64,000 nt of DNA from an uncultured Prevotellaceae bacterium (GCA_902780025.1 CACZDV010000013.1:1-64000), one strand, 5' to 3'; shown: positions 16,959-25,511, numbered from the stretch's first letter. Made by a program: numbers and translations. Notes: generated from the letters alone by a model not told the origin.

Positions 16959-19199
16959 CTATTCATCATCGGCCAGTGTGAAGTCGAGTTGTCGCTTCTC
17001 CAAGTTGGCACGGGCTACCTTGATGCGGATAGGATCACCCAACTGGTACTTCGAATGATGGCGACGGCCGATAAGGCAGTAGTGAGCCTCATCGAACTCA
17101 TAGTAGTCACCTTGCAGGTCGTGCATCGGCACCAGGCCCTCGCAATGGTTCTCGTCAATCTCGACGTAGAGACCGTAGGACTGGATGCCCGAGATGTGAC
17201 CGTCGAAGCACTCGCCAATCTTGTCGCCCATGAACTCCACCATTTTGTACTTGATGGAGTCGCGCTCAGCGTTCTGTGCCGTCTGCTCCATGTCGCTGCA
17301 ATGTTCGCACTGTTCCTCGTAGTGCTCCTGGTTGGCGCTGCGCCCGCCTTCCTGATAGCGTGTCAGCAGTCGGTGGACCATCGTGTCAGGATAGCGGCGG
17401 ATGGGCGAGGTGAAGTGGGTGTAGTAGTCGAAGGCCAGTCCGTAGTGGCCGATGTTGTGAGTGGAGTATTTGGCCTTCATCATGGCACGCAGGGCGACGG
17501 TCTCGATGAGTTTCTGCTCCTTCGAGCCGGCAGCCTCGTCCATCAGGGCGTTCAGCGAACGGCTGATAGCCCCCTTCGTGCCGCTGGTCTTCAGCTTGTA
17601 GCCGAAGGGTGCCACCACCTGGCGCAGCGACTCCAGCTTCTGCGGGTCAGGCTGGTCGTGGATACGATAGACGAAGGTCTTTTTGGGCTTGCCCCCCCTC
17701 TTGTCCCCCGAGGGGGAAGCGGCCTCCCCTCGGGGAGGTTTGGAGGGGGTCCCAATACTCTCGGCGACGGTGCGGTTGGCCAGCAGCATGAACTCCTCGA
17801 TGAGCTGGGTGGCATCGTTCGATTTCTTGAAGTAGGCGCGGGTGGGCTTTCCGTCAGCATCGATGTCGAAGTGCAGTTCCTCGCGGTCGAACTTCACGGC
17901 ACCGTTCTTGAAGCGGTGCTCACGCAGGGCCTTGGCCATCTTGTCGAGCATCATCAGTTCCTGTGCGTAGTCAGTATTCTCTCTCCTCTCTCCTCTCTCC
18001 TCTCTCCTCTTATTCCTCTCTAAAATTTCCTGCACTTCCTCATAGGCGAAGCGACGGTCAGAGCGGATGACGGTGTGGGCCAGGTGCCACGACTTGATGT
18101 TGGCCTCCTCGTCCATCACGAAGATGACCGAGTAGCACAGTTTCTCCTCGTCGGGTCGCAGGGAGCAGATGAAGTTGCAGAGCCGCTCAGGCAGCATGGG
18201 GATGGTGCGGTCGACGAGATAGACGCTCGTGGCCCGCTTCTGCGCCTCCTTGTCGATGATGCTGTTCTCCTTGACGTAGTGCGAGACATCGGCAATGTGG
18301 ACGCCGACCTCAAATAATTTACTATTTGACGATTTACTATTTACAATTTTGCGGATCGACAGCGCGTCATCAAAGTCCTTGGCATCCTTCGGGTCGATGG
18401 TGCAGGTGAAGACGTCGCGGAAATCCTCGCGGCGGGCAATCTCCTCAGGCGTGATGCCCGGGTCAATCTTCTTGGCGGCCTCCTCCACGTTCTTCGGATA
18501 TTTGTAGGGCAGGCCGTACTGTGCCAGGATGGCGTGCATCTCAACATTGTTGTCGCCCTCCTTACCCAGTACGTCGATGACTTCGCCGACGATGTTCTTC
18601 GACTCCTTCGACGGCCACTGGGTGATTTTCACGACGGCCTTCTCGCCGTCCTTGCCGCCCTTCAGTTTCTTTTTCGGAATGAGAATGTCGTGAACGAAGA
18701 TGTTACCCTCAGTAATGAGGAAGGCAAAATCCTTCTCCACCTTCAGCTTACCCACGGCCTGGTCGGTCTTGTGACTTAGGATGTCGGTCACCATGGCCTC
18801 TTTGATATGGTTCTGGCGACGGGCCATTAGTGCCACGCGGACACGGTCACCGTTGAGGGCGAACATCGAATTGCGCTCCGACACGAAGATGGGCTTACCG
18901 CCGTCGTCGGGCAGGAACGAGTTCTTGCCGTTGGCTTTGCGGATGAAGACACCCTCCTGCACCTGTCCCTTCAGGTTCAGCCGGTACTGGTTGTCACCCA
19001 CCTTGCTCAGATAGTCATCCCAGCACATCTCGTCAAGCACGTCAATAGCCAGCATCTTGGCCGGATGCGTGTCGAGTTTCAGTTGACGGAACAGCTGTTT
19101 CAGCGAATAAGTCTCATTAGGATTTGCCGTGAACAGACCCTGTAATGCGTCAGCCACTAACCTCTTAGATAGTCGTTTGCCACCTTTCTTCTTGCCCAT
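16959..19199 (-). CDS. rnr: Ribonuclease R with three low-complexity in-frame insertions
   Basis: 746 residues of the RNB exoribonuclease family, degrading structured RNA 3' to 5'. Order: N-terminal helix-turn-helix (about 1-75), cold-shock domains (about 75-230), RNB catalytic domain (about 255-590; TIDPKDAKDFDDALSI carries the catalytic Asp cluster, FTSPIRRYPDTMVHRLL is the C-terminal RNB signature) and S1 domain at the end. ATG 19199 is chosen, since MGKKKGGKRLSKR begins the recognisable protein and a TATCTTTG box lies at 19235-19228. Three stretches do not look like RNase R: about residues 284-296, 393-408 and 483-503. Each is encoded by low-complexity or palindromic DNA of intergenic type and falls where a surface loop is expected. 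The catalytic residues are intact. Confidence 0.94.
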   Translation of the reverse strand: MGKKKGGKRLSKRLVADALQGLFTANPNETYSLKQLFRQLKLDTHPAKMLAIDVLDEMCWDDYLSKVGDNQYRLNLKGQVQEGVFIRKANGKNSFLPDDGGKPIFVSERNSMFALNGDRVRVALMARRQNHIKEAMVTDILSHKTDQAVGKLKVEKDFAFLITEGNIFVHDILIPKKKLKGGKDGEKAVVKITQWPSKESKNIVGEVIDVLGKEGDNNVEMHAILAQYGLPYKYPKNVEEAAKKIDPGITPEEIARREDFRDVFTCTIDPKDAKDFDDALSIRKIVNSKSSNSKLFEVGVHIADVSHYVKENSIIDKEAQKRATSVYLVDRTIPMLPERLCNFICSLRPDEEKLCYSVIFVMDEEANIKSWHLAHTVIRSDRRFAYEEVQEILERNKRREERGERRENTDYAQELMMLDKMAKALREHRFKNGAVKFDREELHFDIDADGKPTRAYFKKSNDATQLIEEFMLLANRTVAESIGTPSKPPRGEAASPSGDKRGGKPKKTFVYRIHDQPDPQKLESLRQVVAPFGYKLKTSGTKGAISRSLNALMDEAAGSKEQKLIETVALRAMMKAKYSTHNIGHYGLAFDYYTHFTSPIRRYPDTMVHRLLTRYQEGGRSANQEHYEEQCEHCSDMEQTAQNAERDSIKYKMVEFMGDKIGECFDGHISGIQSYGLYVEIDENHCEGLVPMHDLQGDYYEFDEAHYCLIGRRHHSKYQLGDPIRIKVARANLEKRQLDFTLADDE
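17691..17752. repeat. Palindromic GC-rich repeat inside rnr
   Basis: About 62 bases made of two adjacent hairpins: an imperfect one around CCCCCGAGGGGG and a perfect 7-bp stem CCTCCCC/GGGGAGG at 17723-17738. They are flanked by C-rich and G-rich runs. In frame it encodes GTPSKPPRGEAASPSGDK and a few more residues of RNase R. The composition is like dispersed intergenic palindromes of Prevotella-type genomes, and unlike the surrounding coding sequence. Confidence 0.7.
17977..18021. repeat. 7-bp tandem repeat (GAGAGGA-type) inside rnr
   Basis: On the minus strand this reads as about four units of the heptamer GAGAGGA plus flanks, translated as the charged run NKRREERGERREN within RNase R. A 7-bp unit is not a multiple of three, so gain or loss of one unit would shift the frame. 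Confidence 0.75.
18312..18350. repeat. AT-rich double repeat inside rnr
   Basis: On the minus strand it contains AAATAGTAAAT twice, four bases apart. It is translated as IVNSKSSNSKLF between the catalytic Asp cluster and GVHIADVSHYV of the RNB domain. Its base composition is far more AT-rich than the surrounding gene. Confidence 0.7.
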
Positions 19200-19278
19200 A
19201 GTCTTTCTGTTTTTTAGGTTTCTGCTGCAAAGATAGGAAAATATTCCTATTCTAAAACACAAATTCCGAATTATTTTG

Positions 19279-19286
19279 TATCTTTG
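19279..19286 (+). promoter_or_regulatory. -7 promoter element of the GH2-esterase operon
   Basis: TATCTTTG on the plus strand, 22 bp before the GH2 ATG. The divergent rnr gene has its own TATCTTTG at 19235-19228. The 109-bp space between the two genes holds both promoters. Confidence 0.6.
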
Positions 19287-19308
19287 CAACGGAAAAAAAC
19301 TAAAGCCG

Positions 19309-21798
19309 ATGAAGAGATTACTACTATTTGCTACAACGACGATACTTTCACTGACGGCCGTTGCCCAGCAGCGGCAGGAAGTCACCTTGACTGACAATTG
19401 GCAATTTTCGCGTGACCTAAAGACGTGGGAGGCGGTGAGCGTACCCCACGACTGGGCCATCAGCGGACCGTTTGACAAGAAATGGGACCTGCAAAAGGTG
19501 GCCATCGAGCAGAACGGTGAGAAAGAGGCTACCGAGAAGAGCGGACGCTCAGGGGCACTGCCCTGGATAGGCGAGGGATACTACAAGCGGACGTTTGCCA
19601 TTCCGCAGGACTTCGACGGCCATGCCGAATTGGTGTTCGACGGGGCAATGGCTGAGCCGGTGGTAACCGTCAACAACCAATATGCCGGCTGCTGGGCTTA
19701 CGGCTACAACGCCTTCCGCATAGACATCACGAAACTGGTGAAGCCGGGCGACAACCTGTTGGAGGTGAGCCTGAGGAACATGGAGGAGAGCTCGCGCTGG
19801 TATCCCGGTGCCGGACTGTATCGCCCTGTGAAGTTGTTGCTTACACCGGAGAAACACATCGACGATTGGAGCCTTTTCGTGCGTACCGCCACTATAGGCA
19901 GGGACAAGGCTGAGCTGGAAGTCGACATGCAGTTGCAACCCTACGAGGAGCGTACGCCGCAATTGAGTCGTGGCACTATAAAGGATGTAGTAGTTTGGGG
20001 ACCATGCTCCTTTGCGCTGCTCGATGCCGACGGGCAGGAGGTGGCCGCCATTGACCGTGTACGTGCAGAAGGAGGCAACAACGTACACGCCAAGCTGACG
20101 GTAAAGAACCCAAAGCTGTGGTCGCCCGAGTCACCTTATTTATATAAGTTGGTGGCAAGGCTACAGAGCGACGGTGGCAACTACGATGAGAAGACGGTGA
20201 ACGTGGGCATACGGACTGTCCGTGTATCGAAGGAAAAGGGATTCCAGCTGAACGGTGTGACGCGTAAACTGAAAGGCGTCTGTCTGCACCACGACCTCGG
20301 CCCGCTGGGTGCCGCCGTCAACAAGGCCGCACTCATCCGTCAGGTCAAGATACTGAAGGACATGGGCTGCGATGCCATCCGCACGGCCCACAACATGCCG
20401 AGCCAGCTGCAGATGGACGTCTGCGACTCGTTGGGCATGATGGTCATGGCTGAGTCGTTCGACATGTGGCGCTACCCGAAGTGCAAGAACGGCTACGCCC
20501 GCTTCTTCGACGAGTGGGCCGACCGTGACATCACCAACCTCGTCCTGGCCAACCGCAACCACCCCTCCATCGTGATGTGGTCCATCGGCAACGAGATTCC
20601 CGAGCAGGGCAGCGAGGCTGGCCGTAAAATCTCCATCCGCCTGCAGGGACTCATCCACGCGCTCGACCCCACGCGTCCCGTCACACAGGGCCTGGACAAG
20701 GCTGAGGCCGCTCTCAGCAGCGGTATGGCGCAGGCGATGGACGTGCCGGGCTTCAACTATCGCGTACATAAGTATCAGAAGAACATCGAGCAGTTGCCGC
20801 AGGGATTCCTCTTAGGCTCGGAAACGGCCTCGACCGTCAGCAGCCGCGGCGTGTATAAGTTTCCCGTCAAGGTGACTGACAATTCACAGTACGCCTCATG
20901 GGCACCCACCTACGACCCCAACGCTATCAAGACGGCTGACGGTCAGTGCTCGAGCTACGACGTAGAATACTGTTCGTGGTCGAACCTGCCCGACGACGAC
21001 TGGGTGTGGCAGGACGACAAGGACTGGGTCATTGGCGAATTCGTGTGGACGGGCTTCGACTATTTAGGCGAACCGACACCTTATGACGAATATTGGCCCA
21101 GCCGTAGCAGCTACTTCGGTATCTGCGACCTCGCCGGACTACCCAAGGATCGCTATTACCTCTACCGTTCGAAGTGGGAGAAAGAAGGGCATACCATTCA
21201 CCTGTTACCCCATTGGACATGGCCCGACCGAAAGGGACAGGTGACGCCTGTTTATTGCTATACCGACTATCCTGAGGCCGAGCTGTTTGTCAACGGCAAG
21301 AGTCAAGGACGTATCAAAAAGAACCCGAATGAGCGTCTCGACCGTTACCGCCTGCGCTGGAATGACGTGAAGTATCAGCCGGGCGAACTGAAGGTGGTCG
21401 TCTATGATGACAACGGGAAAGCTGTTGGTCAAGAAACGGTTCGTACTGCCAGTAAGCCCTCCCAGCTGAAACTCGATGTATGGACACAGTCGGAAGGTTT
21501 GATTGCCGACGGTGAAGACTTGGCTTTCGTTACGGTATCCTTGGTTGACAAGAACGGTACGCTCATACCTGATGCTGCTGACAAGCTGACCTTCGATGTC
21601 AAGGGAGCTGGTACGTTCCGCGCCGTCTGCAACGGTAATGCTACCAGCCTCGAGTCATTTACCCAGCCCACGATGAAATTATTCAACGGACAGCTCGTCG
21701 TCATTGTGCAGGCGGGCAAGAAGTCAGGTAACCTGACGCTATCCGTCCGTGACTCACAACGCAAATTATCAAAAACCATCACCATACCTGTCAAATGA
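19309..21798 (+). CDS. Glycoside hydrolase family 2 (beta-galactosidase-like)
   Basis: 829 residues with signal peptide MKRLLLFATTTILSLTAVAQ. Domain order: sugar-binding jelly roll (about 25-190), immunoglobulin-like domain (190-300), TIM barrel (300-600), then C-terminal DUF4982-like and Ig-like modules (PEAELFVNGKSQGRIKKN; later LIADGEDLAFVTVSLVDKNG). The acid/base Glu is in VMWSIGNEIPEQG and the nucleophile Glu in WVIGEFVWTGFDYLGEP, both as in retaining GH2 enzymes. DAIRTAHNMPSQLQMDVCDSLG is the conserved barrel block. It overlaps the esterase gene by 4 bases, so the pair probably removes a beta-linked sugar and an acetyl group from one glycan. Exact substrate unknown. Confidence 0.93.
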   Translation: MKRLLLFATTTILSLTAVAQQRQEVTLTDNWQFSRDLKTWEAVSVPHDWAISGPFDKKWDLQKVAIEQNGEKEATEKSGRSGALPWIGEGYYKRTFAIPQDFDGHAELVFDGAMAEPVVTVNNQYAGCWAYGYNAFRIDITKLVKPGDNLLEVSLRNMEESSRWYPGAGLYRPVKLLLTPEKHIDDWSLFVRTATIGRDKAELEVDMQLQPYEERTPQLSRGTIKDVVVWGPCSFALLDADGQEVAAIDRVRAEGGNNVHAKLTVKNPKLWSPESPYLYKLVARLQSDGGNYDEKTVNVGIRTVRVSKEKGFQLNGVTRKLKGVCLHHDLGPLGAAVNKAALIRQVKILKDMGCDAIRTAHNMPSQLQMDVCDSLGMMVMAESFDMWRYPKCKNGYARFFDEWADRDITNLVLANRNHPSIVMWSIGNEIPEQGSEAGRKISIRLQGLIHALDPTRPVTQGLDKAEAALSSGMAQAMDVPGFNYRVHKYQKNIEQLPQGFLLGSETASTVSSRGVYKFPVKVTDNSQYASWAPTYDPNAIKTADGQCSSYDVEYCSWSNLPDDDWVWQDDKDWVIGEFVWTGFDYLGEPTPYDEYWPSRSSYFGICDLAGLPKDRYYLYRSKWEKEGHTIHLLPHWTWPDRKGQVTPVYCYTDYPEAELFVNGKSQGRIKKNPNERLDRYRLRWNDVKYQPGELKVVVYDDNGKAVGQETVRTASKPSQLKLDVWTQSEGLIADGEDLAFVTVSLVDKNGTLIPDAADKLTFDVKGAGTFRAVCNGNATSLESFTQPTMKLFNGQLVVIVQAGKKSGNLTLSVRDSQRKLSKTITIPVK

Positions 21799-22859
21799 AA
21801 AAGTTTCTACTCATTGCCTTGACGGCACTTGCTGCCAGCGCCTATGCAGAGGACCACTTCTTTGGTCCCACCGATTCCCATATCCAGTATGTCGGCCGTA
21901 TCTGTTTCCAGAACCCCGAAAGTCCTCAGTTCAGCTACCCCGGTACACAGTTCAATGTAGCCTTTGAGGGTACCACACTGCGTATGAAGTGCAAGCCAGG
22001 CAGCGGCTACTTCATGGCGCAGATAGACGAGTCCGAACCCTTTAAGATTGCTTTCCGCGGGTCGCGCGACTCCGTGGTCACGCTTTGTACGGCCTTGCCC
22101 GCAGCACGGCATACGGCACGGGTGATGTATTGTATTGAGGGTTACGAATATAAACCGGAGTTCCGCGGCTTTATTACTGACGGACAGTTGACCGACATGG
22201 ATCCGCTACCTGCCAAGAAGTTTGAATTCGTTGGCAATAGCATCACCTGTGGTTATGGCAATGAGGGTCGTATCGGTGAGCCTTTTATGTTCGAGACCGA
22301 GAACCATTACTATGGATATGCGCAGCTGACAATGCGCCAATTGGGAGCTGTTGCCAGTATCATCGCCCGTAGTGGTATTGGGGCCTACCGCAACTATGGC
22401 GGCCCAAGAGAAGGCTCACCCGGCTACAACATGCCCGCTCAGTATGAATATACTCTCTATAACGACCATTCCGAGCGCTGGGACTTCAGCCGTTGGCAGC
22501 CTGATATCGTCTGCATCAATCTCGGTACAAACGATCTCTCCACAGAGCCTTACGACACCGAACTGCTGAAGCAGGGTTACAAGCGGCTGCTCAGTCAGGT
22601 GCGCAAGGGGAATCCCAAGGCCAAGGTCGTCTTCCTCTGCGGCTCCATGCTGAACGGCAAGGTGCTCGACATCTGCAAGCAGATTCTGAACGAGGTGACC
22701 GATGAGGCCCACAAGGCCGGCGACAAGCAGGTCTACCGCTTCGACTTCACCCCCATAGATGGCTCCCTCGGCTTTGGTACCGACTGGCACCCCAGCCTCC
22801 AGCGCCACCAGAAGATGGCTGACGAGCTGACCCCCTTCCTCCGGGGATTGATGAAATAA
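21795..22859 (+). CDS. SGNH/GDSL esterase, CE2-like (acetyl esterase)
   Basis: 354 residues with signal peptide MKKFLLIALTALAASAYA. An N-terminal beta jelly roll (about 20-135) precedes an SGNH hydrolase domain, the two-domain order of carbohydrate esterase family 2. Visible catalytic blocks: KKFEFVGNSITCGYGNEG (block I, nucleophile Ser), INLGTNDLST (block III with Asn) and FGTDWHPSLQRHQKMADEL (block V, catalytic His in DWHP). CE2 enzymes deacetylate hemicellulose sugars. It is coupled by ATGA overlap to the GH2 gene. Confidence 0.9.
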   Translation: MKKFLLIALTALAASAYAEDHFFGPTDSHIQYVGRICFQNPESPQFSYPGTQFNVAFEGTTLRMKCKPGSGYFMAQIDESEPFKIAFRGSRDSVVTLCTALPAARHTARVMYCIEGYEYKPEFRGFITDGQLTDMDPLPAKKFEFVGNSITCGYGNEGRIGEPFMFETENHYYGYAQLTMRQLGAVASIIARSGIGAYRNYGGPREGSPGYNMPAQYEYTLYNDHSERWDFSRWQPDIVCINLGTNDLSTEPYDTELLKQGYKRLLSQVRKGNPKAKVVFLCGSMLNGKVLDICKQILNEVTDEAHKAGDKQVYRFDFTPIDGSLGFGTDWHPSLQRHQKMADELTPFLRGLMK

Positions 22860-22879
22860 CTCAACTTTCGCAAGTTGAG
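22860..22879 (+). terminator. Hairpin right after the esterase stop codon
   Basis: CTCAACTT-TCGC-AAGTTGAG, a perfect 8-bp stem with a tetraloop, begins at the base after the TAA. No T-run follows, so it may protect the 3' end of the transcript rather than terminate transcription. Confidence 0.4.
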
Positions 22880-22880
22880 A

Positions 22881-23032
22881 GAAGTCATGGGAAGTCATAG
22901 GAAGTCATCGCGGTCTTCGACCGCTCAAGAAGTCATGAGACGATAGTCCTGCAGCCGCTACTTCCGGAAGAGCAAAAGGACAAGAGCAATGTCCTCTCGC
23001 TCGAGTTTGCTCGCTTTGCTTGCAAAGAACTT
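22881..23032. repeat. Tandem GAAGTCAT units and a repeat-like cluster
   Basis: A 10-bp unit starting GAAGTCAT occurs three times head to tail (22881-22910) and again at 22929. In between is a small hairpin GCGGTC-TTC-GACCGC (22910-22924). Further on, 22998-23032 matches the 3' end of a gene at 12039-12072 (18 identical bases, CGCTTTGCTTGCAAAGAA). No coding signal is seen in 22860-23147. Confidence 0.6.
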
Positions 23033-23088
23033 CCTCTAACTTCTTAAGGTGAGCGAATGCGAAACTTGAATGAAGTAATTAGAATGAA

Positions 23089-23126
23089 AAGAATCGCCGC
23101 GTTTCCAAGGAAATGCGGCGATTCTT
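23089..23126. terminator. Strong bidirectional terminator before tsf
   Basis: An 18-bp arm starting AAGAATCGCCGCG pairs with GCGGCGATTCTT across a 2-base loop, with a single G-T wobble. A-rich and T-rich flanks lie on both sides. It separates the plus-strand GH2-esterase operon from the convergent rplM-tsf operon. Confidence 0.8.
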
Positions 23127-23147
23127 ATATTTGCAAATCGTTTTTGC

Positions 23148-24143
23148 TTACTCGGCAACGAGCGTGAAGCGCTTGAAAGCAACAATCTTCAGCTCCTTGT
23201 CCTGCTGGCCGAGCCACTGGGCAACAGTGGCCTTGTCGCCATCGCCGAACTGGAACTCCTGGTCGACGAGGCAGCTCTCCTTCAGGAACTTCTGCACACG
23301 ACCCTTGGCGATGTTCTCAATCATGGGCATCTTCAGCTGAGCCTCACCCTCGACCTTTGCCTCAGCAATGATCTTGCGAGCCTCGTCAGCCTGCTCCTGA
23401 GTGAGCCAGCCCTTAGCCATATTGCTCTCGATGTGGTCCTCAGAGTCAACGAGGTTGGGGTTGATGCCAGCCTTCTTGACCTTCATCTCCACGAACTTCT
23501 CAACCTGCTCCAGCTTGGTCTTCTCGACGGCAGTCTTGTACTCCTCGTCCAGAATCTTCTGGTCAACGCTCTGGGCGTCGAGGGCCACGGGCTTCATGGC
23601 AGCCACCTGCATAGCCAACTTGTGACCAGCCTCAGAGGCGGGCTTGTTGGTCTGAACCATCGTGCAGAGGGTGTGCTTACCCATGTGGTCGTAAACCTCG
23701 ATATTCTCACCCTCGAGTGTCAGGTAGCCGTCCAGCTCCATCTTCTCACCGGTAATACCTGAGCGCTGGGTAACAGCCTCCTGAGCGGTCTGACCGTTGA
23801 TGCTGAGAGCCTTCACAGCCTCGATGTCCTGAGCCTTGGCGGCGATGGCAGCGTCGAGGATGCTTTGGGTCAGAGCGATGAAGTCGGCACCGTTGGCCAC
23901 GAAGTCGGTCTCGCACTTCAGGGCGATCATGGCGGCAAAGCCGTCGGCGCTCTTTACGAGTACACAACCATTGGAAGTCTCACGGTCGCTACGCTTGGCA
24001 GCGATGGCCAGGCCACGCTCGCGGAGCAGTTCCTTGGCCTTGTCGAAGTCGCCCTCGGCCTCGGTCAGTGCCTTCTTAACGTCAGCCAGACCAGCGCCGG
24101 TCATTGCGCGAAGCTTCTTGATATCATCAATTGAAATTGCCAT
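23148..24143 (-). CDS. tsf: Elongation factor Ts
   Basis: Guanine-nucleotide exchange factor that recycles EF-Tu. 331 residues. The N-terminal UBA-like part ISIDDIKKLRAMTGAGLADVKKALTEAEGDFDKA and the TDFVAN signature (LKCETDFVANGADF), whose TDF contacts EF-Tu, are present. The core dimer-like domains and the C-terminal coiled-coil region follow. It is somewhat longer than the E. coli protein (283), as usual in Bacteroidota. Last gene of rplM-rpsI-rpsB-tsf. The linker to rpsB is a T/A-rich tandem repeat. Confidence 0.97.
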   Translation of the reverse strand: MAISIDDIKKLRAMTGAGLADVKKALTEAEGDFDKAKELLRERGLAIAAKRSDRETSNGCVLVKSADGFAAMIALKCETDFVANGADFIALTQSILDAAIAAKAQDIEAVKALSINGQTAQEAVTQRSGITGEKMELDGYLTLEGENIEVYDHMGKHTLCTMVQTNKPASEAGHKLAMQVAAMKPVALDAQSVDQKILDEEYKTAVEKTKLEQVEKFVEMKVKKAGINPNLVDSEDHIESNMAKGWLTQEQADEARKIIAEAKVEGEAQLKMPMIENIAKGRVQKFLKESCLVDQEFQFGDGDKATVAQWLGQQDKELKIVAFKRFTLVAE

Positions 24144-24182
24144 TTTATTTACCTTTTTACTTTTTTACTTTTTACCTTTAAC
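24144..24182. repeat. T-rich TTTTTAC repeat between rpsB and tsf
   Basis: Units of the type TTTTTAC are repeated about four times. A sister copy lies between rplM and rpsI (25512-25534). They fill intercistronic gaps of the ribosomal operon and resemble the short dispersed repeats seen elsewhere in the window. Confidence 0.6.
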
Positions 24183-24184
24183 TA

Positions 24185-25009
24185 TTATTCAGCGGGAGCA
24201 GCCTCCTCAGCGGGAGCCTCAGCCTCTTCCTTGCGAGCCTTGCGGGCGGGGCGCTTTGCAGCCTTCTCCTCCACCTCAGCCTCTTCCTGAGCGTCGGCAG
24301 CCTTCTCGTCAGCCTTCTCCACCTTGCGCTCCTCGACACCCTCGGCGATAGCGGCGCAGCAAGCATTCAGGATAGCCTCAACGCTGTCCTTGGCGTCGTC
24401 GTTAGCGGGGATGATGAAGTCGATGTTCTTGGGCTCAGAGTTGGTGTCAACGATACCGAACACGGGGATACCCAGACGGTTAGCCTCGCGGACAGCAATC
24501 TGCTCCTTCAGCACATCAACCACGAACAGGGCGCTGGGCAGACGGGTCAGGTCGGCGATAGAACCGAGGTTCTTCTCCAGCTTGGCACGCTGGCGGGTCA
24601 CCTGCAGCAGCTCGCGCTTCGACAGGTTGTTGTACGTACCGTCAGCCATCAGCTTGTCAATATTGGCCATTTTCTTCACAGCCTTACGGATGGTGGGGAA
24701 GTTGGTGAGCATACCGCCCGGCCAACGCTCAATCACGTAAGGCATGTTGACGCTGGCTGCCTTCTCGGCAATCACGTCCTTAGTCTGTTTCTTAGTTCCC
24801 ACGAAGAGAATCTTCTTGCCGCTCTTGGCAATCTGCTTCAGGGCATCGGCAGCCTCGTCAATCTTGGCCACCGTCTTATGCAGGTCGATGATGTGGATAC
24901 CGTTACGCTCGGTGTAGATGTAGGGAGCCATTGCGGGGTTCCACTTACGCTTCAGGTGGCCGAAGTGGCAGCCAGCCTGCAGCAACTGATCAAAATTTGT
25001 TCTTGACAT
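24185..25009 (-). CDS. rpsB: 30S ribosomal protein S2
   Basis: 274 residues starting MSRTNFDQLLQAGCHFGHLKRKWNPAM, the classic S2 N-terminus. YTERNGIHIIDLHKT, FVGTKKQTKDVI, RWPGGMLTNFPTI and LPSALFVVDVLKEQIAVREANRLGIPVFGIVDTN are all conserved. The last 40 or so residues are an Ala/Glu/Lys-rich tail (EEAEVEEKAAKRPARKA), which many Bacteroidota S2 proteins carry. The 113-bp gap to rpsI holds a small hairpin (GTTTAG-ATA-CTAAAC, 25094-25108) that might be part of an S2 leader, but I see no known leader motif. Confidence 0.97.
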   Translation of the reverse strand: MSRTNFDQLLQAGCHFGHLKRKWNPAMAPYIYTERNGIHIIDLHKTVAKIDEAADALKQIAKSGKKILFVGTKKQTKDVIAEKAASVNMPYVIERWPGGMLTNFPTIRKAVKKMANIDKLMADGTYNNLSKRELLQVTRQRAKLEKNLGSIADLTRLPSALFVVDVLKEQIAVREANRLGIPVFGIVDTNSEPKNIDFIIPANDDAKDSVEAILNACCAAIAEGVEERKVEKADEKAADAQEEAEVEEKAAKRPARKARKEEAEAPAEEAAPAE

Positions 25010-25122
25010 TTTGCTTTGTACTTTAATTGTTGTTTACTTTCTGTTGAATCTTTGTTAGATCAGCTCCCAAGTAGTCCTTGAGGAATCTCAGGAGTTTAGA
25101 TACTAAACGTAGTCCAGTCAAA

Positions 25123-25509
25123 TTAACGCTTACTGAACTGGAAGCGACGACGAGCCTTGGGCTGTCCGGGCTTCTTACGCTCAACCTCACGGCTGTCACG
25201 AGTCAGGAAACCAGCGTCCTTCAGCTTCTTCTTGTCCTCTTCGTTCACCTTGACAAGGGCACGGGCGATAGCCATGCGCAGGGCCTGGCTCTGGCCAGTG
25301 AAACCACCACCGTCGAGGTTCACCTTGATGTCATACTTCTCAGCCACCTCGAGCAGGTTCAGCGGCTGCTTAACCACGTACTGCAGGATGGCAGAGGGGA
25401 AATAAACTTCCAAATCCTTCTTGTTGATCGTAATCTTGCCAGAACCTTCCTGGAGATATACACGAGCTACAGAGCTCTTGCGACGACCTATTGCATTGAT
25501 TACTTCCAT
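25123..25509 (-). CDS. rpsI: 30S ribosomal protein S9
   Basis: 128 residues beginning MEVINAIGRRKSSVARVYLQEGSG, with GGGFTGQSQALRMAIARALV in the middle. The basic C-terminal tail is DSREVERKKPGQPKARRRFQFSKR; its final Lys-Arg reaches into the P site. Complete and unremarkable. It follows rplM as in most bacteria. Confidence 0.97.
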   Translation of the reverse strand: MEVINAIGRRKSSVARVYLQEGSGKITINKKDLEVYFPSAILQYVVKQPLNLLEVAEKYDIKVNLDGGGFTGQSQALRMAIARALVKVNEEDKKKLKDAGFLTRDSREVERKKPGQPKARRRFQFSKR

Positions 25510-25511
25510 CG

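Noticed and set aside
16893..18023. 376-residue plus-strand frame opposite rnr
   Set aside because: Shadow of rnr; the peptide is L/V/H-rich without motifs and the real gene on the other strand is certain.
19200..19505. N-terminal extension of rnr
   Set aside because: It runs across the rnr promoter and into the GH2 gene on the other strand. RNase R-like sequence begins at ATG 19199.
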